Source: Bin87 sp965115825 (GTDB lineage: Bacteria; Chloroflexota; Dehalococcoidia; Lucifugimonadales; UBA3495). Taken from it: a stretch of DNA of 64,000 nt. The notes below the pieces were generated by a model, which saw only the letters and a program-made list of their open reading frames with translations, did no database searches and was not told the DNA's origin. Location: positions 1,612,001 through 1,676,000 of the forward strand of contig OZ220464.1 in NCBI GenBank assembly GCA_965115825.1, written 5' to 3'. This document shows positions 24,621-33,805 of the stretch, in pieces. The position numbers and the translations under genes are program-made. How positions within the stretch are numbered: position 1 is the first letter of the stretch; the number at the start of each line of letters is the position of its first letter.

Positions 24621-25310
24621 TCAGTGTTCGAGGTCGCCGGTGGCGTGAGCGATGATTCTGGCTGCGGTGTCGTCGCTCATGTGGCCCATGTCCAGCATAA
24701 TATGATACAGGGTAGGGTCGTGGGGAGAGACTTTGAAGAACTTGTGGAAGAACTTAATTCGGGCTTCTTCCAGGCCCTCCAGGTAGGAGCGGGCGTGGGC
24801 TTCGTCGAGGTGTTCCCGCTGCATGATGGTATGTAGGCGGCGGGACATGGGAGCCAGCATACCGACGTGGAGTACGCCGGGGGTGTCGCCGAGGATGACG
24901 TTGGCGCCGCGCCCGATGATGACGACGTGGCCGGCCTGGGCGAGGTTGCGGACTACTTCGCGGGTGGTGTCGATAAACAGCTGGTCGTTGACTCGCTGCA
25001 CCCGGGAGGAGGATTCGCCGGCCAGTTCGTGGTAGGTTTCGGGCAGGGCTTCGATGCCGACGCCGAGGTCGTAATCGCCGGAGACGGCGGCGCGTTCCAG
25101 GACGCGGCCGAACAGTGCGGTGACCCGGTCGCCGAAGCGTTCCACGCGCTGTTCTTTGGCCATGAGGAGGGAAACGGGGGAGCCGATGATACGGGCCGCC
25201 TCTGCGAACACCATGCGGTCAACGTAGTTGAGGTGGAGGTCGCGGGCTACCTGTTGACCTACGGCGATGGAACCGGCGCCGATGGGGCCGTTGATGGTAA
25301 TGACGGGCAT
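24621..25310 (-). CDS. Cytidylate kinase-like protein
   Basis: The 229-residue product belongs to the cytidylate-kinase-like family. It has an N-terminal phosphate-binding loop ITINGPIGAGSIAVGQQVAR, NYVDRMVFAEAARIIG, VIIGRGANVILGDTPGVLHV, and a lid region MQREHLDEAHARSYLEGLE. The loop lacks the classical GK(S/T) lysine, as in other family members that differ from true Cmk, so NMP kinase activity should not be assumed. It sits 21 bp downstream of pnp on the same strand, placing it with RNA turnover genes. Confidence 0.85.
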   Translation of the reverse strand: MPVITINGPIGAGSIAVGQQVARDLHLNYVDRMVFAEAARIIGSPVSLLMAKEQRVERFGDRVTALFGRVLERAAVSGDYDLGVGIEALPETYHELAGESSSRVQRVNDQLFIDTTREVVRNLAQAGHVVIIGRGANVILGDTPGVLHVGMLAPMSRRLHTIMQREHLDEAHARSYLEGLEEARIKFFHKFFKVSPHDPTLYHIMLDMGHMSDDTAARIIAHATGDLEH

Positions 25311-25331
25311 ATCAGAACCTCCCGGTGAAGG

Positions 25332-27845
25332 TTAGCGCCGTCCGCCGCCGCCGCCCAGGAAGCGGCGGTCTGAGGGGTTGCGTCCGCTGCTGGGCGGGCG
25401 ATTGGAGGGACGGCGACCGCCGCGGTCGCGGTCGTTGGGGTCGCTGCCGAGCATGGAGTTGCGGTCGCGTTCGTTGCCGCCGCTGCGTCCGCCGCGGTCA
25501 CGGTCGCCACCGCGTCCGAAGCCGCCGCCACTGCCGCGCTCGCGTCCTCCGCCGCCGCCATAACCACCGCGTCCTCCGCGGTCGCGGTCACGGTCTCCGC
25601 CACGTCCGAAGCCGCCGCTGCGTCCTCCGCGGTCGCGGTCTCCGCCGCCGCGTCCGAAGCCGCCGCCGCGGGGGCCGCGGTCGCGGTCGAAGCCGCCGCC
25701 GAAGGAGGGGCGTTCGGGTCGGGCGGGGGCCGGCTCGGTATCGCCCATCAGGACACGACGGGACATATTGATGCGGCCCATGTGGTCGATTTCGTGGATC
25801 ATAACGGTGATTTCCTGGCCGATGTCCACGTTTTCATAGGCCAAGTCGCCGAGTTCTTCGTTGCGGACCAGGCCGTCCTTGCCGCCGGGGGTAATTTCGA
25901 CGAAAACGCCGAAGTTGGTGGTGCGGGTTATTTTGCCGGTGACGATATCGCCGACTTCGGGGTCGCGGGTGAGGCCGTCAACCCGGCTGCGGGCGAGTTC
26001 AATCATGGACTGGTCGCTGGATGATATGACAACGCCGCCGTCGTCGGAGACGTCGATGCCGCAGCCGGTTTCTTCCTGGATGGCGCGGATGACGCGGCCA
26101 CCGGGGCCGATGAGGGCGCCAATCTTCTCGACGGGGATCTGCATACGCACGAGTTTGGGGGCGTATTTGCTCATTTGGGAACGGGGTTCGGAGATGGCCT
26201 CGGCCATGCGGTCGAGGATATGCAAGCGGCCGACGCGGGCTTGTTCCAGGGCTTCGCTGAGGAGTTCCTGGGTAAGGCCGTAGATTTTGACGTCCATTTG
26301 GAGGGCGTTGACGCCTCGTTCGGTGCCGGCGACTTTGAAGTCCATATCGCCGAGGAAGTCCTCGATGCCCTGGATGTCGCTGAGGATGGCGTAGCGCTCG
26401 CCGTCGCCGTCGGTGATGAGTCCCATGGCGATGCCGGCCACGGGTGCGGCGAGGGGGACGCCGGCGTCCATGAGGGCGAGGGAGGAGCCGCAAACGCTGC
26501 CCATGGAGGTGGAGCCGTTGGAGGCCAGGACTTCGCTGACGATGCGGACGGTGTAGGGGAAGTCAGCTTCGGGGGGCATGGCAGCGAGAATGGCTCGTTC
26601 GGCGAGGGCGCCGTGTCCGATTTCGCGGCGACCGGGGGAGCCGACACGGCGGGCTTCACCGACGCTGTAGGGAGGGAAGTTGTAGTGGTGCATAAACTGC
26701 TTGGTGTTGTCGGGGCCGACGGTGTCCAGGGTCTGCTTCATGGAGAGAGAGGCCAAGGTGGCGATGGAGAGCACCTGGGTTTGGCCACGGGTGAAGAGGC
26801 CGCTGCCGTGGGCGCGGGGCAGTTCGCCGACGCTACAGGTGATGGGGCGGATTTCGTCGGGCTGGCGGCCGTCGGGGCGAACTTTCAGGTTGAGAATGCG
26901 GCCGCGGACTTCGGCCTTGACCAGGTTTTTGAAGGCTTCGGCGATTTCGGCGGGGGAGTAGTCGTCGGCCAGCTGTTGGGCGACGTCGGCTTCGATGGCG
27001 TCCAGGCCGGCGTCGCGCTCGCTTTTGAAGGAGTTGAGTTCGAGGACCTGGGCGATGCGGCCATTGACCAGGGCATCCACTTTCTTTTGTCGCCGGTCGG
27101 CCTCGTCGTAGTCAACGTGGACTGCTGCTTTGTCTGCGCCGCGCTCGGCTACCAGGCGGTCGATGAGTTGAATGGTCTGGATGTTGGTTTCGTGGGCCAG
27201 GCTGATGCCGGCGAGGATGGCTTCTTCGGATACTTCCACGGAGCCGGATTCGACCATCATGATGGCGTCACGGTTGCTGGCGACGACCATGTTAAGTTCC
27301 GCAGAGGCGGCGTCCTGGAAGCTGGAGTTGATGCTGTATTTGTCGCCGTTCCAGGTGACGCGGCAGGCTCCGATGGGGCCATCAAAGGGGATAGGGCTGA
27401 TGGACAGAGCGGCGGAAGCGGCGACCATGCCGAGGGTTTCCGGGGGGTGTTCTTCGTCCACAGAGAGGACGGTGATGATGACCTGGACTTCGTTATGGAG
27501 GCCCTTGGGGAAAAGGGGGCGTATGCTGCGGTCGGTGAGGCGGGCGGACAGGATTGCTTCGGAGCCGGGGCGGCCTTCCCGTCGGAAGAAGCTACCGGGG
27601 ATTTTGCCGACGGCGTAGAGTCGTTCTTCGAATTCTACGGTCAAAGGCAGAAAGTCGATGCCATCTCTGGGCTGCTCGGACATTACGGCGGTGGCGAGCA
27701 GGATGGTTTCCCCGCAGGTGATGGTTACGGAGCCGTGGGCCTGTTGGGCCAGACGTCCGGTTTCGAGAGTAATGGGGTGTCCGCCGATTTCGCCGCTGAC
27801 GGCGAAGGGGTTCATTAGTGAGCTGATGGTGTCGGTTGTGGTCAT
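25332..27845 (-). CDS. pnp: Polyribonucleotide nucleotidyltransferase with long RGG tail
   Basis: PNPase degrades RNA 3' to 5' using phosphate. The 837-residue product has both RNase PH-like cores (VGKIPGSFFRREGRPGSEAI; SLALMDAGVPLAAPVAGIAM and ILSDIQGIEDFLGDMDFKV with catalytic acids). These are followed by a KH domain (GPGGRVIRAIQEETGCGIDV) and an S1 domain (GKITRTTNFGVFVEITPGGK). The ordinary protein would end near residue 703. Residues 704-837 add an Arg/Gly/Asp-rich tail made of FGRGGDRDRGGRSGG-like repeats. rpsO lies directly upstream on the same strand, the classical rpsO-pnp order. Confidence 0.97.
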   Translation of the reverse strand: MTTTDTISSLMNPFAVSGEIGGHPITLETGRLAQQAHGSVTITCGETILLATAVMSEQPRDGIDFLPLTVEFEERLYAVGKIPGSFFRREGRPGSEAILSARLTDRSIRPLFPKGLHNEVQVIITVLSVDEEHPPETLGMVAASAALSISPIPFDGPIGACRVTWNGDKYSINSSFQDAASAELNMVVASNRDAIMMVESGSVEVSEEAILAGISLAHETNIQTIQLIDRLVAERGADKAAVHVDYDEADRRQKKVDALVNGRIAQVLELNSFKSERDAGLDAIEADVAQQLADDYSPAEIAEAFKNLVKAEVRGRILNLKVRPDGRQPDEIRPITCSVGELPRAHGSGLFTRGQTQVLSIATLASLSMKQTLDTVGPDNTKQFMHHYNFPPYSVGEARRVGSPGRREIGHGALAERAILAAMPPEADFPYTVRIVSEVLASNGSTSMGSVCGSSLALMDAGVPLAAPVAGIAMGLITDGDGERYAILSDIQGIEDFLGDMDFKVAGTERGVNALQMDVKIYGLTQELLSEALEQARVGRLHILDRMAEAISEPRSQMSKYAPKLVRMQIPVEKIGALIGPGGRVIRAIQEETGCGIDVSDDGGVVISSSDQSMIELARSRVDGLTRDPEVGDIVTGKITRTTNFGVFVEITPGGKDGLVRNEELGDLAYENVDIGQEITVMIHEIDHMGRINMSRRVLMGDTEPAPARPERPSFGGGFDRDRGPRGGGFGRGGGDRDRGGRSGGFGRGGDRDRDRGGRGGYGGGGGRERGSGGGFGRGGDRDRGGRSGGNERDRNSMLGSDPNDRDRGGRRPSNRPPSSGRNPSDRRFLGGGGGRR

Positions 27846-28117
27846 AGCAGGAGTGTTTTCTACCTCTCTCTTCCGGTTCGTGCGTGTCGTTTGCTAGGTA
27901 CGTAAGGGCGGAGCGGGTTGTTGTTTCAGGCTACGCCAAGTTCGTGTATGGGGACTGAACCTCGGCGTTTTCGCCGGGTAGCGGAGGCTGGGGCGGAAAG
28001 GCGCGCCGGGTAGTGAGCGGAGCAGCGAGACGGCGTCGGGTTTTCGGGACGATACCGGGTTACCGGGCGGCGGACGCTACAGGGACAGCAACCGGGGCGG
28101 GAACCCAAGGGCTTTTG

Positions 28118-28384
28118 CTATCGGCGCAAGCCAAGTCGGGAGATTAGCCTCTGGTAACGACCGACGTCTTCCCGGCTTAGATAGTTGAGCAACCGCCGGC
28201 GTTTGGACACCATGGTGACGAGGCCCCGGCGAGAGTGAACGTCCTTGCGATGAGTGCGCAAGTGGTCGGTTACCTGGCGGATGCGCTCGGTGAGCATTGC
28301 CACCTGCAACTCGGTGGAGCCGGTATCTGAGTCGTGCGTACGGTATTCTGTGATGATTTTCTGCTTGATGTCGTTGTCCAACAT
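28118..28384 (-). CDS. rpsO: 30S ribosomal protein S15
   Basis: The 88-residue protein is a standard S15: MLDNDIKQKIITEYRTHDSD, GSTELQVAMLTERIRQVTDH, RRGLVTMVSKRRRLLNYL and the C-terminal YQRLISRLGLRR. It binds 16S rRNA early in assembly of the platform. pnp follows after 272 bp without a gene. That gap and the 5' leader (28385-28456, with GCAGAGCCTGCTGAATGGCTC on the minus strand able to fold) could host the S15/PNPase feedback known elsewhere, but I see no family-level match. Confidence 0.97.
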   Translation of the reverse strand: MLDNDIKQKIITEYRTHDSDTGSTELQVAMLTERIRQVTDHLRTHRKDVHSRRGLVTMVSKRRRLLNYLSREDVGRYQRLISRLGLRR

Positions 28385-28456
28385 TACTGGTTACGTACCC
28401 CACCTTCCGAGCCATTCAGCAGGCTCTGCATTACGTTAGCTCGTTGATTCGCGGAT

Positions 28457-28485
28457 AGGTTAGCACGGGAAAGGGAAATAAGCAA
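28457..28485 (-). promoter_or_regulatory. Promoter of rpsO-pnp
   Basis: On the minus strand TTGCTT (complement of 28480-28485), a 17-bp spacer and TAACCT (complement of 28457-28462), giving a leader of about 65 nt before rpsO. Confidence 0.45.
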
Positions 28486-28500
28486 CTGGGCGGGAATGGT

Positions 28501-28800
28501 GGGTTGGGGGGTTGTCTGGATCGGGATTTACGGGATTTGGGGATTTCCAGGATGGGGGTTGCGGTGTTGGGGTGGGTGGCGGCTCTGGGGATGGGAGTTG
28601 TGGGATGGGGGGTTGTCTGAATCGGGATTTACGGGATTTGGGGATTTTCAGGATGGGGGTTGCGGTGTTGAGGGTGGATGGCGGCTCTGGGGTGGGAGTT
28701 GTAGGATGGGGGTTGTCTGGATCGGGATTTACGGGATTTGGGGATTTTCAGGATGGGGGTTGCGGTGTTGGGGGTGGGTGGCGGCTCTGGGGCGGAGGTA
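28501..28800 (+). repeat. Three tandem ~100-bp units carrying the dispersed repeat
   Basis: The dispersed repeat (here starting TTGTCTGGATC) occurs at 28512, 28613 and 28713. The intervening sequence (GCGGTGTTG...GGCGGCTCTGGGG) is repeated too, so this is a tandem duplication with a period of 100-101 bp. The following 28801-29010 is G-rich with no gene visible. Confidence 0.9.
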
Positions 28801-29011
28801 TGAGGGATGGGGTTCCGGCTTTTGCTGGAATGACGGGGGAGGGGTAATACGGGGGAGGGGTAATGATGTGGTGGGATGACGTGATGGACAGGGGGAACGA
28901 CGGGATAAGTAGGGTTAGGACGACGGGGTACGAGTTGGACGACGGGGTACGGATTAGGGGCATGGTGTGGGGGAGCGGTGAGGGTGTGGGGTGGGTGGGG
29001 TTTTGGGGAGG

Positions 29012-29340
29012 GGTAGTGTCTCACTTTGAAATTGGCGACTTCGCGCGGAGCTTGTACGAACCGACCTTTCCGGGCTTGGGCCGACGCTCCAAAACTAGGT
29101 CGGTTAGCTGGCGGATGTCTCGTATCCGGCTGGTCAATCCCTCCGCTACCGCCGGTGCAGCCTTATAGCCACCCTATTTCAAAGAGGCGATTTCGCTACT
29201 CGGATTCCAGTGGGCACTTAGCAGGAAAAGACTGCTTCAGTGACGGATCACGTAATCCGTTGCGTCGCTGGACTCTTTCTGCCACCGGCAGGTCGGATCG
29301 CGAGTAGCGAAATCGGCTAATTTCAAACGGATACACTACC
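29012..29340. mobile_element. Foldback/MITE-like element
   Basis: The 329-bp segment begins GGTAGTGTCTCACTTTGAAATT and ends with the complement of GGTAGTGTATCCGTTTGAAATT, imperfect terminal inverted repeats. Inside, CGATTTCGCTACTCG (29188-29202) is exactly inverted at 29301-29315, and the sequence between pairs as a long imperfect hairpin. No transposase frame is present. The structure is that of a non-autonomous foldback element, possibly one inside another. Confidence 0.55.
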
Positions 29341-29357
29341 TGGGGAGGGCAAGGGTC

Positions 29358-29366
29358 TGGTATAAT
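29358..29366 (+). promoter_or_regulatory. Extended -10 promoter upstream of rpmB
   Basis: TGGTATAAT (TATAAT at 29361-29366) is an extended -10 without a clear -35. The leader to rpmB would be about 200 nt. Confidence 0.4.
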
Positions 29367-29574
29367 AGTGGCGCAATCGTATCTTGCGTTATTTTCGCGC
29401 GGGCGGGGATGCGCTTTAGGCTGACGCGCAGACTATGAAATTTGGGAATCAATCTCGGCGGGAAATGCGGCTGTGCCTGCGGGCATCCGGTTGCTTGCAG
29501 CAGCATTACTCTAGACTCTCGCGCGGGCTGGAATGGGGTCTAAACTGGAACTGGGCCTACAGAGGTTAGAAATT

Positions 29575-29793
29575 ATGCAGTGCCAAATGTGCGGAAAAGC
29601 CGGGATGACCGGCAACAATGTGAGCCACTCCAATCGGAAGACGAAGACGCGCTGGAAGGCGAATGTCCACAAGCAGACGCTGGCCATTGACGGCAAGCCT
29701 ACGCGGGTGAAGATATGCTCCCGGTGCTTGCGGACGATGTACAAGCCGCCTCGGGGGCCTAAGGCGCGGGCGCGGGCGACGGCAGCATCCTAA
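29575..29793 (+). CDS. rpmB: 50S ribosomal protein L28
   Basis: The 72-residue protein is L28 of the zinc-binding type. It starts MQCQMCGKAGMTGNNVSHSN, continues TKTRWKANVHKQTL, and has ICSRCLRTMYKPPR; the Cys pairs CQMC and CSRC would form a zinc ribbon. The ATG at 29575 has GAGGT 8 bp upstream. A longer frame starting at 29533 lacks such support. The gene stands alone among repeats, with a roughly 200-nt leader from an extended -10 promoter at 29358-29366 and a 58-bp satellite immediately downstream. Confidence 0.95.
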   Translation: MQCQMCGKAGMTGNNVSHSNRKTKTRWKANVHKQTLAIDGKPTRVKICSRCLRTMYKPPRGPKARARATAAS

Positions 29794-29820
29794 CCGACGC
29801 AGTGCCCCTCGGTCGGCCTT

Positions 29821-30190
29821 GACGCGGGAGGCTGGGGAAGCAACGGAGTGGGTGGCGCGGCTACGCTCCGGCGAGTGTGGTAATGTGCTGCCAGGCCTGA
29901 CGTGGGAGGGTGGATTAGCTACGGCGTGGGTGGCGCGGCGATGGCTTGCCAAGCCTGACGTGGGAGGGTGGATTGGCTACGGCGTGGGTGGCGCGGCGAT
30001 GGCTTGCCAGGCCTGACGTGGGAGGGTGGATTAGCTACGGGGTGGGTAGTGCAGCGATGGCCTGCTAGGCCTGACGCGGAAGGGCGGATTGGCGACGGGG
30101 TGGGTAGTGCAGCAATGGACTGACAGCCTTGACGCCGGATAGTGGATCAGCTACGGCGTGGGTGGCGTAGCGATGGCCTGACAGCCCTGA
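29821..30190. repeat. 58-bp tandem satellite
   Basis: The segment GACGTGGGAGGGTGGATT with GCTACGGCGTGGGTGGCGCGG downstream recurs at 29899, 29957, 30015, 30073 and 30131, a strict 58-bp period with growing divergence, plus a first unit at 29821 offset by 78 bp. The period is not a multiple of three and no conserved frame is visible. Confidence 0.85.
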
Positions 30191-30344
30191 CAGTGCGGCG
30201 ATGGCCTAAGCTTAGCTGTGTTGGCCATCCGGAGCGCTGGAACTTGATTAGAATACGGTGAAGGCGCTGTGATTACGGTTCCGGATTTTTCGCCGCCCAG
30301 CGTTCAGAGCGACGAAGACCGTCGGCAAATCAGCCGGCATATCT

Positions 30345-30660
30345 CATTGCCCACGCGCGGGAAGAACGTACCTAGGACGGTGTTGTAGTCGTACGATGGG
30401 TAATTTCATTGCCCACGCGCGGGAAGAACGTACCTAGGCTGTGTTGTAATCGTACGCTGGGTAATTTGCGGGAAGGGCTGGCCAGCATTGCCGGCGGGAA
30501 CTCCCGGCCTAGTGGTCATTGCCCACGCGCGGGAAGAACGTACCTAGGCTGTGTTGTAATCGTACGTTGGGTAATTTGCGGGAAGGGCTGGCCAGCATTG
30601 CCGGCGGGAACTCCCGGCCTGGTGGTCATTGCCCACGCGCGGGAAGGGCTGGCGCTAGGG
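30345..30660. repeat. Repeat cluster resembling decayed CRISPR units
   Basis: A 20-bp element containing TGCCCACGCGCGGG occurs at 30345, 30407, 30517 and 30627 (steps 62, 110, 110), with a truncated copy near 30467 and 30577. The sequences between are not unique: one of about 38 bp occurs three times and another of about 33 bp twice. The core differs by one base from the palindromic core of the array at 55 kb. It may be a relic array with duplicated units or an unrelated satellite. Confidence 0.6.
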
Positions 30661-30774
30661 GGCAGGCTGCAAGTGGGCGAAAAGGCGTGGGGGGGGTGGT
30701 ACAGCCGTTCAAAGTCATTGTGGAACGGCGGGGCTGGGCACATCAATCCCATCAAAACATCCACGCCGTGGCAA

Positions 30775-31700
30775 GCAAATTGCGCTCGAGTACGGCTTTG
30801 ACCACGACCAAAGTCTGGCGCTGTTGGAGGTCTATCGGGTCGGGCATGAGAATTATCGTAGGGCGGAAGAGGTGGTCGATATGATTGACCGGGTTGAGCA
30901 ATTTATACCGTATCTGAATCAATTCACGATGATGCCGCCACGCCTCTTCGCCATTACCCGCGACACGCAACTGGGGCGGTGGCGATGTCTCACTGGCGAC
31001 GACGGCTTGGCGATGGGAGGCGCATTGTCAGCAAGGTTCCTTGGGGAAACGCTGACCGCGCTGCGCCGGAAGAGGTGGCCGATATGATTGACCGGGTTGA
31101 GCAATTTATACCGTATCTGAATCAATTCACGATTATGCGGCCACGCCTCTTCGCCATTACCAGCGACACGCAACTGGGGCGGTGGCGACGTCTCACTGGC
31201 GACGACGGCTTGGCGATGGGAGGCGCATCCTCGGCGGGTTTCTTGGGGAAACGCTGGCCGCGCTGCGCCGGAAGAGGTGGTCAATATGATTGACCGGGTT
31301 GAGCAATTTATACCGTATCTGAATCAATTCACGATGATGCCGCCACGCCTCTTTGCCATTACCAGCGACACGCAACTGGGGTGGTGGCGATGTCTCACTG
31401 GCGACGACGGCTTGGCGATGGGCGACAGTGACGCATTGTCAGCAGAGTTTCTTGGGGAAACGCTGACCGCGCTGCGCCGGAAGAGGTGGTCGATATGATT
31501 GACCGGGTTGAGCAATTTATACCGTATCTGAATCAATTCACGATTATGCCGCCACGGCTCTTTGCCATTACCAGCGACACGCAACTGGGGCGATGGCGGC
31601 ACCTTACGGGCGACGACGGCTTGGCGGTGGGCGACACATCGTCGGCAAGGTTTCTCCCGGAAACGCTGACCGCGCTGCGCCGGATAATGCAAGGGCAAGA
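30775..31700 (+). pseudogene. Coding-like segment in four ~203-bp tandem copies
   Basis: The first unit encodes IALEYGFDHDQSLALLEVYR, then VGHENYRRAEEVVDMIDRVE, then QFIPYLNQFTMMPPRLFAI and so on to TALRR. The part from ATGATTGACC onward repeats at 30881, 31084, 31286 and 31495. Steps of 203, 202 and 209 bp break the frame, so each unit ends at a stop soon after the next begins. Differences between units are mostly silent or conservative. The region before 30775 may hold a frameshifted N-terminus. I cannot name the family. It looks like the decayed and multiplied end of a real gene. Confidence 0.5.
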
Positions 31701-31755
31701 CAGAGTAGGTTGCCGGCGCTTATGGATTGAGTGGGGATGCACCGATCCGGGCTCT

Positions 31756-32460
31756 CTACTTGTCGGGAGCAGAAGCACTGACCGTCGCGATGCTGGCGCG
31801 GAGGGCAGCGATGGATTCGGCGATGGATTGCTGTGGGTTGAAGATGGCGGTTCCGGCTACGAGAATATCGGCGCCGGCGGCGACGGAGTCCCGGGCGGTG
31901 GCGTCGGCTTTGACGCCGCCGTCCACTTCCAGGCGGGCGGCGTAGCCTTTTTCCTGAATTAGACGGCGCAAGCGGCGGAGCTTGTCCAGGGCCGACGGAA
32001 TAAAAGACTGGCCGCCGAAGCCGGGATTTACGGTCATAACCAGCACGATGTCGAGGTCGGGGAGGAGTTCTTCCACCGCCGCGATGGGAGTGGCCGGGTT
32101 GATGGCGACGCCGGCCTGGCAGCCTTGCTCCTTGATGCAGCCAATCGTGCGGTGGAGGTGGGAGCAGGCTTCGGCGTGAACGAGCACCTGGTCGGCGCGG
32201 CTTTTTACCAGGCTGGGGAGCAGGCGGTCGGGTTCGCGCACCATTAAGTGAAGGTTCAGGGGGAGGTTAGTGGAACTGCGGATGGCGTCCACGACGACTT
32301 CTCCGAAGGAGATGTTGGGGACGAAGCACCCGTCCATCACGTCCACGTGGATCAGGTCGGCGCCGGCGGCGTCGGCATCGCGCACCTGCTGGGCCAGATG
32401 TCGGAAGTCGGCGGCCAGGACGGATGGAGCGATTTGAACGTGGGAGGCGTAAGGGGTCAT
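31756..32460 (-). CDS. rpe: Ribulose-phosphate 3-epimerase
   Basis: Rpe interconverts ribulose-5-phosphate and xylulose-5-phosphate in the pentose phosphate pathway. The 234-residue TIM barrel begins IAPSVLAADFRHLAQQV. It has HVDVMDGCFVPNISFG with metal-binding His and Asp, NLHLMVREPD, VMTVNPGFGGQSFI with the phosphate-binding loop, and LEVDGGVKADATARD with the second catalytic Asp. Its ATG overlaps the argH stop by four bases (ATGA), so expression is coupled to argH. Confidence 0.96.
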   Translation of the reverse strand: MTPYASHVQIAPSVLAADFRHLAQQVRDADAAGADLIHVDVMDGCFVPNISFGEVVVDAIRSSTNLPLNLHLMVREPDRLLPSLVKSRADQVLVHAEACSHLHRTIGCIKEQGCQAGVAINPATPIAAVEELLPDLDIVLVMTVNPGFGGQSFIPSALDKLRRLRRLIQEKGYAARLEVDGGVKADATARDSVAAGADILVAGTAIFNPQQSIAESIAALRASIATVSASAPDK

Positions 32461-33803
32461 GTTGGGGAGGCCTCTTGCAGTATTTTTCTGGCACGGGCGA
32501 GGCCCTCGGCGACGCGGTTGGGGGCAGTGCCGCCGGGGTTGTTGCGGGCGGCGACGGATGCGGCGGCGGTAATGTGGTACACGTCGTCGGCAAAGTGGGG
32601 CGAGAAGTCGCGGTATTGTGAGAGGGGCAAGTCGGAGAGGGAAAGGCCGGAGGCTTCGCAGGTTTGACAGAGGCGGCGCATTATGCCGTGGGCCTGTCGG
32701 AAGGGGACGCCTTTGCGAACCAAGTAGTCGGCCATATCGGTAGCCAGCATATAGCTTTCGCCGGCCAGGGATGCGAGGCGCGCAGTGTTCAGGGTTAGGC
32801 CGGGCAGCATGTCGGAGAAGACGCGCAAGGTGGCCAGCAGGGTGTCGACCGTGTCAAAGAAGCCTTCTTTGTCTTCCTGCAAGTCGCGGTTGTAGGTGAG
32901 GGGGAGTCCTTTCAGGACGGTGAGGATGGCCATGAGGCTGCCATAGACGCGGCCGGTTTTGCCGCGGGCGATTTCGGCGAAGTCGGGGTTGCGCTTCTGG
33001 GGCATAATGCTGCTGCCGGTGGTGAATTCATCCGCCAGACGGACGAAGTCGAACTCGCGGCTGGACCAGATGATGATTTCCTCGGAGAGGCGGGAGATGT
33101 GGAGCATGGCAATTGCGGCGGCGGAATGGAATTCCACGATGAAATCGCGGTCGGCGACGGCGTCCATGCTGTTGGGGGTGACGGCGCTGAAGCCCAGGGC
33201 GGCGGCGACGGCATAGCGGTCGGTAGGGTAGGGAACGCCGGCGAGGGCGCCGCTGCCGAGGGGGAGTACGTCCATGCGGGCGGCGCAGTCGGAGAGGCGG
33301 CCAACATCGCGCTGGAACATTTCGAAGTAGGCGAGGATATGGTGGGCGAAGAGGACGGGCTGGGCGCGCTGCAAATGGGTGTAGCCGGGCATAATGACGC
33401 TGGGGTACTTTTCGGCGAGGCCAACGAGGGAGCGCTGTACGCTGCGCAAGGCGGTTACGGCGTCGGCGATGACCTCGCGGGCGTAGAGGCGCATATCCAG
33501 GGCAATCTGGTCGTTGCGGGAGCGGGCGGTGTGGAGGCGTCCGGCGGCGGGGCCAATCAAGTCGGTGAGCCGGCGTTCGATGTTCATGTGGAGGTCTTCT
33601 AGAGCGGGGTTCCAGGGGAAATCGCCGCGCTCGATTTCTTCCTGGACTTGGTCAAGGCCGGCGGCGATGGCGTCGGAGTCGCGCTGGGAGATGATGCCCT
33701 GGGCGGCGAGCATGGCAGCGTGGGCTTTGGAGCCGGCGATGTCGTGTCGGTAGAGCCGACGGTCGTAGTGGATGGAGACGGTGTAGTCGCTGTGGTCGGT
33801 CAT
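32457..33803 (-). CDS. argH: Argininosuccinate lyase
   Basis: ArgH releases arginine and fumarate from argininosuccinate in the last step of arginine synthesis. The 448-residue product shows TARSRNDQIALDMRL, PGYTHLQRAQPVLFAHH with the catalytic His, PLGSGALAGVPYP and the superfamily signature TGSSIMPQKRNPDFAE. It is slightly shorter than the usual 460. It lies between a sugar-isomerase-like gene (2 bp upstream) and rpe (overlapping), an operon of mixed function on the minus strand. Confidence 0.96.
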   Translation of the reverse strand: MTDHSDYTVSIHYDRRLYRHDIAGSKAHAAMLAAQGIISQRDSDAIAAGLDQVQEEIERGDFPWNPALEDLHMNIERRLTDLIGPAAGRLHTARSRNDQIALDMRLYAREVIADAVTALRSVQRSLVGLAEKYPSVIMPGYTHLQRAQPVLFAHHILAYFEMFQRDVGRLSDCAARMDVLPLGSGALAGVPYPTDRYAVAAALGFSAVTPNSMDAVADRDFIVEFHSAAAIAMLHISRLSEEIIIWSSREFDFVRLADEFTTGSSIMPQKRNPDFAEIARGKTGRVYGSLMAILTVLKGLPLTYNRDLQEDKEGFFDTVDTLLATLRVFSDMLPGLTLNTARLASLAGESYMLATDMADYLVRKGVPFRQAHGIMRRLCQTCEASGLSLSDLPLSQYRDFSPHFADDVYHITAAASVAARNNPGGTAPNRVAEGLARARKILQEASPT

Positions 33804-33805
33804 GG

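Noticed and set aside
28501..28800. Possible CRISPR array (three repeats about 100 bp apart)
   Set aside because: The sequences between repeats are identical to one another, so this is a tandem duplication, and the repeat belongs to the dispersed family.
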